33,810 bases of DNA from Ornithomonoglobus_A sp045537455 (GTDB lineage Bacteria; Bacillota; Clostridia; UBA1381), in the NCBI GenBank assembly GCA_045537455.1, contig JAZSPM010000200.1, positions 1 through 33,810 of the forward strand, in the 5' to 3' direction. Both the position numbers and the translations under genes were made by a program. Positions 15,749 through 23,957 of the stretch are shown here, one piece after another. Below the pieces are notes generated by a model that made no database searches, was not told where the DNA came from, and was given only the letters and a program-made list of their open reading frames with translations. How positions within the stretch are numbered: the first letter of the stretch is position 1; each line of letters begins with the position of its first letter.

Positions 15749-16123
15749 ATGAAATCAATATTTGAACAGAACGGTGGAACATACACAAAAGTAGGAGATT
15801 ACTATATCCCTAATATATCTGTACCCGACACAAAGAAATACAATATCGGCAAATACGGAAATTTGAGAAAAACATTCTTGAAAGAACATCACAAATCCTA
15901 TTACACAATTCTTTTTATGGAAGGCAAGCTGTTTGAACACCTTGCGGAGATAGACGAAACCTGCCATAGGTGTTTGAAAGATATGATAACTAAAATGGCA
16001 GAACAAGAAGGTGTTACGGAGCAGTTAAAGGCAACATCGCAGATGGAATGGGTACAGAAAATGAATAATGTTCGCAACCGGGCAGAAGAAGTTGTTTTGA
16101 GTAAATATGTGTATAATTTTTAG
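15749..16123 (+). CDS. tnpV: TnpV family transposon-encoded protein (orphan)
   Basis: The 124-residue protein matches TnpV: FEQNGGTYTKVGDYYIPNIS at the start, then YGNLRKTFLKEH, the HLAEIDETCHRC region and the conserved C-terminus QMEWVQKMNNVRNRAEEVVL. TnpV proteins accompany Tn4451-like and conjugative elements of Firmicutes; their exact function is not established. ATG 15749 follows GGAGG. No recombinase, relaxase or other transposon gene is next to it, so it is a leftover or an independently kept cargo gene; the nearest recombinase is at 26564. Confidence 0.87.
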   Translation: MKSIFEQNGGTYTKVGDYYIPNISVPDTKKYNIGKYGNLRKTFLKEHHKSYYTILFMEGKLFEHLAEIDETCHRCLKDMITKMAEQEGVTEQLKATSQMEWVQKMNNVRNRAEEVVLSKYVYNF

Positions 16124-16133
16124 CGGTATTTAA

Positions 16134-16174
16134 AAAATGACAGTAACCAAACAAAACTTGGTTACTGTCATTTT
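16134..16174. terminator. Perfect bidirectional terminator hairpin
   Basis: AAAATGACAGTAACCAA (16134-16150) is exactly complementary to 16158-16174, with a 7-base loop. The flanking A- and T-runs make it an intrinsic terminator for both tnpV (plus) and the convergent DUF3592 gene (minus), whose stop codon lies in the right arm. Confidence 0.9.
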
Positions 16175-16553
16175 ATGCAAAGAAAGATATAAGGAGCATT
16201 ACTATCCCACCGGCAAAAAACAATATATTTGATAGAATCTGTGATGTTGAAATAATCTCTTGAGGTTCTTTAGGATTAATAAAAATTGTGTATAAACTAT
16301 TCTTTTTGAGTTTTCTGCCCAAATAATTGCTTTCACTTGCAATTATTTCTTTTCCGTTATATGTAAATTTAAATTGTGACTTATATCCTTTATTTGCCGT
16401 ATCAGATGTAAAAAACCATTTGCTACAGGTTGCAATACATTCAGCCTTTATTTTCACAAACCTAATTAACTTAATAAGATTTGCTGAGGAATAAATCATT
16501 AAAATTACACCTATAACAATAAAAAACATATTTTCAATTAATTTATCTATCAT
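16173..16553 (-). CDS. DUF3592-like small membrane protein
   Basis: The 126-residue protein has one N-terminal membrane helix (about 8-28), a soluble middle with the pattern YKSQFKFTYNGKEIIASESNYLGR and YTIFINPKEPQEI, and a C-terminal helix (about 105-124). The order helix, YxxxxxYxxNGK..., Y-x-x-NPxxP, helix is characteristic of DUF3592. Role unknown. ATG 16553 follows AAAGGTG. Neighbours are tnpV (convergent) and the large SLH protein (same strand, upstream), with a perfect palindrome in between. Confidence 0.6.
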   Translation of the reverse strand: MIDKLIENMFFIVIGVILMIYSSANLIKLIRFVKIKAECIATCSKWFFTSDTANKGYKSQFKFTYNGKEIIASESNYLGRKLKKNSLYTIFINPKEPQEIISTSQILSNILFFAGGIVMLLISFFA

Positions 16554-16569
16554 AATACACCTTTAATTT

Positions 16570-16603
16570 AGGATACAGTTATGCTTAAGCATAACTGTAT
16601 CCT
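16570..16603. terminator. Perfect 34-base palindrome between SLH gene and DUF3592 gene
   Basis: Bases 16570-16603 form a complete palindrome (arms of 17: AGGATACAGTTATGCTT). As RNA it would be a 15-bp stem with a TTAA loop. It lies ten bases after the SLH gene stop, so it probably stabilises or ends that transcript, but it lacks a U-tract. Confidence 0.75.
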
Positions 16604-16612
16604 TTGTATAGA

Positions 16613-19600
16613 TTATAATTTTGTTGAAATTTGAAGACCAAGGCTATTGATTAATCCTTTTATTGCAGAAATTTGTTCATTTATTTTTTTCTCAACATCG
16701 CTGTTATCCGTGAACCAACCTATCATACCTTCATCTTCTTGCCATTCACAATATTTCTTTTCACCTAAAATTCTTAACTGAGCAAGATTTATCAAGTATC
16801 TATTTAAATTTTCGATATTATCATCTGATACATAATAGTAATTACCTTTGTTTGTTACAATGTCATCAAACAAACTGCTTATTGCTGTTGTCATTCGGTC
16901 ATAACATATCATTTGATAATGTTGTTTTAGATCTTTACTTATTCCGGTAATAATATCAATACCGTCTCTTACTGCAACAACTGCAAGAACATATACATTA
17001 GCTTTTGATAATGCACTAATTAATTCTTTGCCAGCAATTTCCATCACATCTCCGCCAAGAGCTAAAACTTCATCTCCATAACTTCCAGCTAATTTGTTCA
17101 TAATAGCTGAAGCTGCATCTTTTGCATGATCATCCGAAGAATTATCTTTTATTTCTTGCAAAATATCTATATTGTTTTCAAATGCCTGTGCATTTGCACT
17201 AACCTTCGAGAATGAAGCTATGGTATCCGCTATATCAAGACCATATGAAACATAAGAAATTACTTTACAAGCTTTACCTACTTTGTCATTTATTGCATTT
17301 AAATTAATCAAGGTAAGAGTTTGAGATTTCATTGAGTATGTAGTTATTTTTATTTCTCCCAATTTAGGATTAATTTCGATTACTTCTTCTATGATTTCTT
17401 TATATGTACTAAACAATAAATAGTGAATGGTATTTGTGTCTGCTGTCCCATTAATCTTGCTTATTAATTGAGTAATTTTCTTTATTTCACCATATGGAGC
17501 TGTTCCATAAGTTTTTATATTGGAGATTAGTGCAGATAAAGTTTCTATCATAGTTTTTCTGGTTTGTTCTGTTTCTAATCCCTCAACATAACTATTGTCA
17601 GCATAATTTGCAAAATAATCTATCATGATATCACGATATAATTCGTCTTTATTCCAAACACCAAAAACTCCAGCTAAAAATGCCGTATCTGCCTTCCATA
17701 ACCAATCATTATCAAATTTTTCGACTGCAGATGCATAATAATAGTAATCATCACTATATAGTTGTTTTGCATTTCCGTTATAAATCTGATAAATCAATGG
17801 GTCAGTGCCATTACGCACTTCTGTTTTATCATCTATTCCATCTCGATCGCTATGTTCCATCATTGGATTGGATGTCATCACAAGATATACTCGTGTTCCT
17901 CTTTGAACTACATGAATTTCCTCACCGTTTTTTAGACCATCGCCATCATAATCGGCAGACAATACACCGTCGCCATCATAATTGAAATCTATACCCGAAA
18001 ATTCATCAGAACCATTGCTCAACACCAATGATCCATTTTTAATTAATTCAGTATAATAATCTGAGATACCATCTTCATTAGAATCGGTTATTAAATCAAT
18101 GGTTTCATCTTCTATCACATCAAAAATACTATACAATTCATCAGCCAATGTTGCATGGTAATATTTTCCACCTGTCGTTTCAGCTAAATATATAAGTTCA
18201 TCAGTATCAAGAGATGTTCCCAATCCAATGCTATATATTGTAATCCCATTTTCTTGTGCACTTTGAGCGACACTATATGGAGAAGCAGAACTGCTATTAT
18301 CCATACCATCTGTAAGAGCTATAATTAATTTATATGCTTCCTCAGTTTCGTAATTTTCATTTTCAAAAAGAGATATAGCATCATCTACAGCATCATATAT
18401 AGCGGTACGTCCTGGAGTAATTATATTATCAATAGCTTCGTATAATAGATCTTTATCAGAAGTAAATCCTTGTAAAATATGCGAATTAGTTGCAAATCTT
18501 ATTACTGCACCTCTATCTTTTTCAGAAAATTTTTCAACCATTGCCTTTGCAACTTTCATGCGAATACCATCTTTGTCATTCTTAGGGGTTGAATCATAAC
18601 TCATTGAACCAGAGTCGTCTATAACAAATGCAATATCAAGCCTTGTTACATCATTTCCTTCACCAGAATTTAACGGGCCTTTAATTTCTTTATTCCAAAT
18701 TTCATCAAATTCCACTTTGTTTAATAAAATATAAGTAGAAAAATGCGGGGTGGTGGCTACAACTTTACCATTTTCAACTACCTGATTTTCTAATTCCTCA
18801 AATTCTTTTGATTCTTCATTGAAATAATATATTCTAGGTTGAAAATCTTCACCGACTATTCCAATCGAACTGTCATATTCAAATGTTAGTATTGCCGATG
18901 AAATATCTCCATCAACTGTAAAATCATATGCATTCCCTAAATATCCGGGTATAGAAGCACTAATATATGGATTATCTGCTACACTTACTGGAGTTATACT
19001 CAGTGTATTTACTTGATTACCATTTAATTCAACATCAACCGAAGCAGATACCAAATTTGCTTCGGAAAGTTCTTCGGAACTTTGGCTAACCTCAAAAGAA
19101 GAATTTGCGACTTTTGGATCAAAATTATTATCTAATTCCCAATCATCAGTCGCTCCGTCACCATCTGTATCAGATTTGATAGGAGAAGTATTGTAAATAT
19201 TGATTTCGTCATTATCATCAAGCGAATCATTATCACTATCTTTATTTGCCGGATTTGTGCCAATACTATATTCGTAACCATTTGAAAGTGTATCATTGTC
19301 TTGATCTTCGTCGTAATCCGATACGCCATTATTATCTGTATCTGCTTTTAACGGATCAGTTCCAAGCTCTACAACTTCTTGGTAATCACTTAATCCATCA
19401 CCGTCTGTATCAATTTTAGTTATATCAGTTCCAACATATTGTTCTAATTCATCAGATAAATTATCTCCATCGGTATCTGTGGTAATATCAACCCACAAAG
19501 CAAACAATGTAGTGTTAGAATTTATCTTATTTTCTCTAAAATCAAACATATTTTTCCAATCGGTTTCTTCTTTGTCTAAAAACCATCCTACAAACTGAAA

Positions 19601-20596
19601 ACCGCTTCGTTCAGGGTTTTCTGGTCTTAAAGCATATTCATCTTTATTCACAGTCTGTGTTTCGGGAACATTGGTTGCACCGTCATAATTCAAATCAAAT
19701 GAAACTGTGTATGTAGAAGGAGAAGAAGGTCTTGAAGAACCACCGCCACCACTTGAACGCTTGATTGTATAATCAACACTCAAAACATCACTCACAAGCA
19801 CACCATCTTTAACAGTAATTGCTTTAAGTGTGCAGGATTTTGAAATAGAAATTGCTTTTGTATATTTTGTGCTCTTAACAGTAGGGGTTGAACCATCTGT
19901 TGTGTAGTAAATTTCAGCACCTTCGGTTGTAGTTTCTAATTTAACACTTTTTGTTCCGGTGTAATTTCCTGCCTTCAATGATGCTGTTGGTGCTACTAAA
20001 TCTACCGAAAGTCCGTTGTATGACATAACAGCAACATCACCACGAGTGGATGCTTTGCCTTTTGTTCCCTTTAAGTCAGCAGAAATACCTTTTTCCTCTG
20101 CAACTTCAAGATAACCCTTAGACCAATCTTTTGCATCAACTTCAACGTCATCACCATAACCCAATGCACAAACAACCATCTTGATTGCTTCTTCGTGCTT
20201 TACATCATCTTCGGGACGGAATTTACCATTGCCATCACCATTGATAATACCTTCTTTGGATGCAACGTTAATATAACCGCTTGCCCAATGGTCGCTGCTA
20301 ACATCATCAAAGATAGTTTCGCCTTTTGCTTTTTCTGCATCGGCTTCTTTATCAATCATTCTGCAAACAATAGCTGCCATTTCAGCTCTTGTAATAGATT
20401 TTTCTGCCCCAAATGTTCCATCAGGGTAACCAGCTAAAATATCTAACTGTTCTAATGCTGTTGCAGCTTGTGCATAATAATCTGTTTCCTTCATGTCAGA
20501 AAAAACAGTATTTTCAGCTTCAGCTGCAAAAATATTCATAGGTGCAAGTGTCAAAAGTATTGCAACCACCAAGAATATACTTGTTAATCTTTTCAT
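16613..20596 (-). CDS. Large S-layer-anchored protein: SLH x3, InlB-like, TSP3-type Ca repeats, vWA, unknown helical C-terminus
   Basis: This secreted protein has 1327 residues. In order: signal peptide (1-25, cut near AEA); three SLH repeats (about 30-197) with GYPDGTFGAEKSITRAEMAA and GDGNGKFRPEDDVKHEEAIK; chitobiase-C-like domain (203-279, YYTTDGSTPT); Gly/Ser linker; InlB/Flg_new repeat (298-369); five TSP3-type DTDGDGLSD repeats (372-490); a beta domain (505-625); vWA domain (653-830) with MIDAS DDSGS at about 660-664 and LTDG near 762; more D-rich Ca repeats (835-932); and about 390 helical residues without a known match. SLH domains bind pyruvylated wall polymer, so it should sit on the cell surface as a Ca-dependent adhesin or carrier. 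ATG 20596 is preferred to the preceding TTG. No LPXTG is present. Confidence 0.9.
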   Translation of the reverse strand: MKRLTSIFLVVAILLTLAPMNIFAAEAENTVFSDMKETDYYAQAATALEQLDILAGYPDGTFGAEKSITRAEMAAIVCRMIDKEADAEKAKGETIFDDVSSDHWASGYINVASKEGIINGDGNGKFRPEDDVKHEEAIKMVVCALGYGDDVEVDAKDWSKGYLEVAEEKGISADLKGTKGKASTRGDVAVMSYNGLSVDLVAPTASLKAGNYTGTKSVKLETTTEGAEIYYTTDGSTPTVKSTKYTKAISISKSCTLKAITVKDGVLVSDVLSVDYTIKRSSGGGGSSRPSSPSTYTVSFDLNYDGATNVPETQTVNKDEYALRPENPERSGFQFVGWFLDKEETDWKNMFDFRENKINSNTTLFALWVDITTDTDGDNLSDELEQYVGTDITKIDTDGDGLSDYQEVVELGTDPLKADTDNNGVSDYDEDQDNDTLSNGYEYSIGTNPANKDSDNDSLDDNDEINIYNTSPIKSDTDGDGATDDWELDNNFDPKVANSSFEVSQSSEELSEANLVSASVDVELNGNQVNTLSITPVSVADNPYISASIPGYLGNAYDFTVDGDISSAILTFEYDSSIGIVGEDFQPRIYYFNEESKEFEELENQVVENGKVVATTPHFSTYILLNKVEFDEIWNKEIKGPLNSGEGNDVTRLDIAFVIDDSGSMSYDSTPKNDKDGIRMKVAKAMVEKFSEKDRGAVIRFATNSHILQGFTSDKDLLYEAIDNIITPGRTAIYDAVDDAISLFENENYETEEAYKLIIALTDGMDNSSSASPYSVAQSAQENGITIYSIGLGTSLDTDELIYLAETTGGKYYHATLADELYSIFDVIEDETIDLITDSNEDGISDYYTELIKNGSLVLSNGSDEFSGIDFNYDGDGVLSADYDGDGLKNGEEIHVVQRGTRVYLVMTSNPMMEHSDRDGIDDKTEVRNGTDPLIYQIYNGNAKQLYSDDYYYYASAVEKFDNDWLWKADTAFLAGVFGVWNKDELYRDIMIDYFANYADNSYVEGLETEQTRKTMIETLSALISNIKTYGTAPYGEIKKITQLISKINGTADTNTIHYLLFSTYKEIIEEVIEINPKLGEIKITTYSMKSQTLTLINLNAINDKVGKACKVISYVSYGLDIADTIASFSKVSANAQAFENNIDILQEIKDNSSDDHAKDAASAIMNKLAGSYGDEVLALGGDVMEIAGKELISALSKANVYVLAVVAVRDGIDIITGISKDLKQHYQMICYDRMTTAISSLFDDIVTNKGNYYYVSDDNIENLNRYLINLAQLRILGEKKYCEWQEDEGMIGWFTDNSDVEKKINEQISAIKGLINSLGLQISTKL

Positions 20597-20687
20597 CAAA
20601 TTCGACTTCCTTTCTGTTAGTTAAATGAATTTATGTAAATATGATTTTCTTTTCAAAGCAACATAGACATTCCCCCATATATAAAAA

Positions 20688-20810
20688 GTGTGCAGAACAA
20701 TCGCTGTCCGCACACCGAAAAATGCAAACCCCGATTGTTGTCACACAAAACTTTACTAAACGAGAATTTCTTCATACATTCAAGCAAGTTGGAATTTGCA
20801 TTTTTGCCAA
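20688..20810. repeat. Palindromic ~90-base element, copy 1 (left flank of mobile element)
   Basis: AAAAATGCAAACCCCGATTG starts at 20718 and GGAATTTGCATTTTTGCCAA lies at 20791-20810; the two ends are inverted repeats of about 15 bp. A hairpin GTGTGC/GCACAC (20688-20693, 20710-20715) lies just before. A related copy at 28303-28392 sits just after the recombinase gene in the same orientation. Confidence 0.65.
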
Positions 20811-20947
20811 TTCAACGCTTGAATATACAAATGGGCATAATACACCCTGTAAAATAATAAAAATTCTCCTTGTATTTCATTGTAAAGTTTTATGTGACTT
20901 TAATATAATACCACATTTTTCATAAAATATCAATAGATTTCACAGAA

Positions 20948-20969
20948 AATCAGCATTTTGCCAATAAAT
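20948..20969 (+). repeat. Direct repeat flanking the DUF1016 gene, copy 1
   Basis: The 22 bases beginning AATCAGCATTTTGCC match 22156-22177 with two differences (T/C and A/G). The pair brackets exactly one gene, the DUF1016 nuclease. Confidence 0.65.
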
Positions 20970-20982
20970 TTTTTCAATATAA

Positions 20983-21016
20983 AAAGCTCTGTCATGCTTT
21001 TTAGTATGACAAAGCC
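20983..21016 (-). terminator. Terminator of the DUF1016 nuclease gene
   Basis: TGTCAT (20990-20995) pairs with ATGACA (21006-21011), extended by GCTC/AAGC. Read on the minus strand, the hairpin is followed by a T5 run. It lies about 20 bases after the stop of the DUF1016 gene. Confidence 0.75.
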
Positions 21017-21035
21017 TTAAAATTATAATATGTTT

Positions 21036-22058
21036 TTAATTTTCAAGTAATTTTCTCAATTCGTCTTTGCTTGGTAGTACAGTTTGATATTTGCTTGCAA
21101 AGATTTGTGTATTATCCTCAGGTAAAGTCATTTCTACAACAGCTTGGTTTTTGTCTTTGCATAAAATTATTCCTATTGTTTTATTTTCATCATCTAGTTT
21201 TACATTTCTGTCATAGAAATTTACATACATCTGCATTTGTCCTATGTCTTGATGTTTTAACTCACCAATTTTCAAATCGAATAAAACAAAGCATTTAAGC
21301 AAACGGTTATAAAATACAAGGTCACATCTGAAATGTTCTTCCTCGAATGTAAGACGGACTTGTCTGCCGACAAAAGTAAAACCTTTGCCTAGTTCAAGCA
21401 AAAATTTCTGCAAATTATCAATTATGCGCTTTTCAAGCTCTGTTTCGGAATATTCTGCAAGTTCCGGCAATCCTAAAAATTCAAGCACATAAGGATCTTT
21501 TACTAAATCAGATGGTGCTTCTATTATCTGTCCGTCTGTAGAAAGCCTTTTTACATTTTCTTTATCTGTACTTAATGCCAGTCTTTCATATAAAGATGTA
21601 TTAAACTGTCTTTTAAGTTCAGACAAGCTCCAATCATTTTTAACAGCTTCAATTTCGTAAAAATGTCTTTCTTCAACATTATCAATACGCATCAGTTTCA
21701 GATAATGCGACCAACTGAGATAAAATTTTCTGCCTGTTTCAGTTGACGGAAGATTTTTAGATTGGGGAAACACTGTTTCCCCAATTACATCATGGGAATA
21801 AATTGTATAAAATTTTCGCATTAGCTTCAAGTTATCCTGTGAATAACCTTTACCAAAATTTTCTGTTAAATACACAGATAAATTTTTCAAAATATATTGA
21901 CCGTACTCTGCACGCTGCTCACCGTTTTGTTCTTCTTCGACAATCATTCTGCCTATTTCATAGTATGTGTAAACCATAGAAAGATTAACAGCAGTTTTTA
22001 TATTATGCTTTGCCTGTGCAAGAATGTTGCCTACTTTTTCGAGAAAATTATTATCCAT
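21036..22058 (-). CDS. DUF1016 / YhcG-family PD-(D/E)xK nuclease domain protein
   Basis: The 340-residue protein has both parts of the YhcG family. The N-terminal DUF1016_N helical domain holds IKTAVNLSMVYTYYEIGRMIVEEEQNG, LSWSHYLKLMRI and YEIEAVKNDWSLSELKRQ; the C-terminal nuclease domain holds HFRCDLVFYNRLLKCFVLFDLK (Asp and DxK of the PD-(D/E)xK site) and QMQMYVNFYDR. Such proteins are common in mobile and defence-rich regions, but their target is unsettled. Its length is normal and the active-site residues are present. It is oriented opposite to the rep-mob-recombinase genes, with imperfect direct repeats on each side and its own terminator, which suggests an independent cassette. Confidence 0.9.
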   Translation of the reverse strand: MDNNFLEKVGNILAQAKHNIKTAVNLSMVYTYYEIGRMIVEEEQNGEQRAEYGQYILKNLSVYLTENFGKGYSQDNLKLMRKFYTIYSHDVIGETVFPQSKNLPSTETGRKFYLSWSHYLKLMRIDNVEERHFYEIEAVKNDWSLSELKRQFNTSLYERLALSTDKENVKRLSTDGQIIEAPSDLVKDPYVLEFLGLPELAEYSETELEKRIIDNLQKFLLELGKGFTFVGRQVRLTFEEEHFRCDLVFYNRLLKCFVLFDLKIGELKHQDIGQMQMYVNFYDRNVKLDDENKTIGIILCKDKNQAVVEMTLPEDNTQIFASKYQTVLPSKDELRKLLEN

Positions 22059-22155
22059 AACTAAATCTCCAATTCTATTTACATATATTTATTAACATAA
22101 ATAAACAATAATATTATATCACTCAAATGTGTTTTTTTCAAGAATTTATATCAAC

Positions 22156-22177
22156 AATCAGCACTTTGCCGATAAAT
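22156..22177 (+). repeat. Direct repeat flanking the DUF1016 gene, copy 2
   Basis: The 22 bases beginning AATCAGCACTTTGCC match 20948-20969 with two differences. It lies about 100 bases upstream of the DUF1016 start. Confidence 0.65.
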
Positions 22178-22258
22178 ATTTTATGTTACGCAATAGAACC
22201 CCATTTTTGAGGGTGGTAATATAAGTTCGTTACCTCGTTGGATTTCTCCTCTTACAAC

Positions 22259-22432
22259 GCAAAACAAAGGCATTTTTTGGCCTCTATTTTACCATAATAC
22301 AGCCTTGTGTATAAGGCTGTAAATATGAACACAAACACAAACATAGGCGTGATTTTCGTGCCTTTGTTTTGTTCACACATAAAAAGCAAGCTATCGAATC
22401 GGAGCATTTACCGATACGGCAGCCTGCTTTTT
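22259..22432. other. Nested inverted repeats upstream of the structured region
   Basis: GCAAAACAAAGGCA (22259-22272) pairs with TGCCTTTGTTTTG (22359-22371) across 86 bases. Inside is a 9-bp hairpin TACAGCCTT/AAGGCTGTA (22298-22306, 22313-22321). A second unit, AAAAAGCA (22381-22388) with TGCTTTTT (22425-22432) and inner ATCGG/CCGAT, is a bidirectional terminator. No ORF of interest. Confidence 0.75.
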
Positions 22433-22440
22433 GTATTTAT

Positions 22441-22710
22441 CCGAAAATGTATTTGAGGATAAATATTCAAGGCGGAAGCCTTGAAAGAGCATAGTAAAAT
22501 TTGTGCGGTGGTAACAAAATTTGCTATGCGTTGAGGGAGTCCAGAGGGAAAGTCTGGCACACTTCTTTGCTCGCAAAGTGTAGTGTGTTACACCTTTACC
22601 GACGAGGCGGGTGTGAAAATATGTTGCTCTCCGTTTTTGAGCAATATATTTTCGCAGACGGCAAAATTACAAAAAGGTTGGTCGTCTGCCGTGCTTGTGG
22701 CAGACGGTCA
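22441..22710. ncRNA. Densely structured non-coding region (candidate RNA, oriT or replication origin)
   Basis: Seven consecutive stems can be drawn: TTCAAGGC-GGAA-GCCTTGAA (22466-22485, GNRA loop); a 16-pair stem 22489-22504 with 22514-22529; CCAGA/TCTGG (22541, 22553); ACAC..TTTGC/GCAAA..GTGT (22559-22581); ACACC/GGTGT (22590, 22610); a 14-pair stem 22616-22629 with 22639-22652; and CGTCTGCC/GGCAGACG (22683-22706). The last can compete with GCAGACG at 22654-22660. It lies inside a mobilizable element next to the replication and zinc-finger genes. Strand and function are unknown. Confidence 0.6.
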
Positions 22711-22761
22711 GCCTTGCAGTAATTTGTGGAGTCGTTAAACGGTGTAAGCACCCACAGAGAA

Positions 22762-23796
22762 TTACATATATTTCCCCAAGCCGTGTTTCTCCATAAGGTC
22801 ATCAATCACGCAACGCATATTAAGATACCACATATCGAATGTACCAAAATCCAACGAGCCTTCTTTAACCTGTTTTTTCATTATGCTTGCAACTCGCTTA
22901 AATTCCTCATAGGCTTCTTGCAGTTCGGCAAGAGCCTTTCCGCTTATGCCTCTTTTCTTCGCCTTTTGTATTCTGTTGTACCAATACATCTTTTCGTTTC
23001 GGTAGGTTCTCTCATAATCGACATCACGGGTAGCTTTGTCATATTTCTCTTTATTTTTCTTCTGCTGTATTTTACGGCATTTTGCAGAACAGATGGTAGT
23101 TTTATTCAAATCCGGCGACAGAAACAGTTTTTTACATACCTTGCAATAACTGAAATATTTATGGTTGTCATATATAGATTTGAGATAATAAAGCACAAGG
23201 GGCATTACTGCAAAATCTACGGCAGCATATTCCTTTGTCTGTGTCAATGTTGCAGTATATAGTGTCAGTACGGGAAACATAAAATAATCGTACAGCATAT
23301 CAGCAAGAGGATTTTCGGGCGTCATCTTCTGCCATTCCAAAATTTCGTGTATAAGATGATGACGGAAAGGCAATGTAAGGTATTCCACTCTGTCCATTCC
23401 GTTATAATCTGAATCCTTTTCTTTTATGGCTTTTAAAAGATGATTGTATTCCTCCCATAATTTTAATGCAATATATTTCAGCACGGGATTTTCATTTGCG
23501 TATAATTTCTCTATCATAGAGATAATATTTGCCCGATTTTCCTTTTTTGTGTTCAAAATCATCACTCTTACATCAACAAAAAAGTTCACATTAGGTTGTA
23601 TGTCAAGCAAAAGTGAGCCGAAAGGTCTTGTTTTCTCGTAAATTATTTTATCTTTTTTTGCCCCTCTTAAATATCTGTTTACATATTCAAAATCGCCTAT
23701 GATAATATGCTCTTTTTTCTTCTTTTGGTCTAAATTTATTGCTATTACGGCATTTTTGAACTGTGGTATGTTCGGCATATCCAAATTCTTTTTCAA
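22762..23796 (-). CDS. Zinc-finger protein of mobile elements, unknown function
   Basis: The 344-residue protein is largely helical. Near residues 220-240 it has a zinc-ribbon-like motif, YCKVCKKLFLSPDLNKTTICSAKCRK cited by its ends: CxxC and, 14 residues on, CxxxC, followed by a Lys-rich helix and YxNRIQKAKKRG. Proteins of this plan are common in clostridial integrative elements (possibly DUF6076; not verified). I prefer TTG at 23796 because AGAAGG lies eight bases upstream; the GTG at 23805 overlaps the ribosome site. It is divergent from the replication genes and has its own strong promoter, so it could be a regulator or a host-interaction factor (inference). Confidence 0.7.
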   Translation of the reverse strand: MKKNLDMPNIPQFKNAVIAINLDQKKKKEHIIIGDFEYVNRYLRGAKKDKIIYEKTRPFGSLLLDIQPNVNFFVDVRVMILNTKKENRANIISMIEKLYANENPVLKYIALKLWEEYNHLLKAIKEKDSDYNGMDRVEYLTLPFRHHLIHEILEWQKMTPENPLADMLYDYFMFPVLTLYTATLTQTKEYAAVDFAVMPLVLYYLKSIYDNHKYFSYCKVCKKLFLSPDLNKTTICSAKCRKIQQKKNKEKYDKATRDVDYERTYRNEKMYWYNRIQKAKKRGISGKALAELQEAYEEFKRVASIMKKQVKEGSLDFGTFDMWYLNMRCVIDDLMEKHGLGKYM

Positions 23797-23851
23797 GTGT
23801 AACACCTTCTTTTTATGTGAATTATAATTTTAGGTTTATTTTATTAGTTAA

Positions 23852-23880
23852 AGTATATACCAAAAGCCTTTACAAGTCAA
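23852..23880 (-). promoter_or_regulatory. Promoter of the zinc-finger gene
   Basis: On the minus strand TTGACT (23875-23880) and TATACT (23852-23857) are 17 bases apart, about 55 bases upstream of the TTG start. Confidence 0.75.
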
Positions 23881-23894
23881 GTTTTTTGTGATTT

Positions 23895-23931
23895 AATCGA
23901 ACTGTAATCGTTGCAACATTATAATTCGATT
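23895..23931 (+). promoter_or_regulatory. Putative promoter and inverted repeat before the replication genes
   Basis: A TATAAT at 23920-23925 is the likely -10 for the rep-mob operon; no good -35 is seen. AATCGAA (23895-23901) and TTCGATT (23925-23931) form an inverted repeat over the promoter, which could be an operator. Confidence 0.4.
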
Positions 23932-23957
23932 TTTTTGCTTGTAAGGAGGTAAATGCA

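Noticed and set aside
17680..17985. 101-codon plus-strand ORF opposite the SLH gene
   Set aside because: Antisense shadow of the D-rich Ca-binding repeats; it is His-rich only because of Asp codons on the other strand.
20641..20925. 94-codon plus-strand ORF
   Set aside because: No ribosome site, spans the palindromic element and a hairpin, and has no recognisable domain.
22441..22710. Group II intron or retron RNA
   Set aside because: I see no domain V-like hairpin (GAGCCGUAU type) and no reverse transcriptase gene in the window.
22501..22722. 73-codon plus-strand ORF and 22596-22805 minus-strand ORF
   Set aside because: They cross the chain of stem-loops; peptide composition (Cys/Arg-rich) reflects the stems, and there is no ribosome site.
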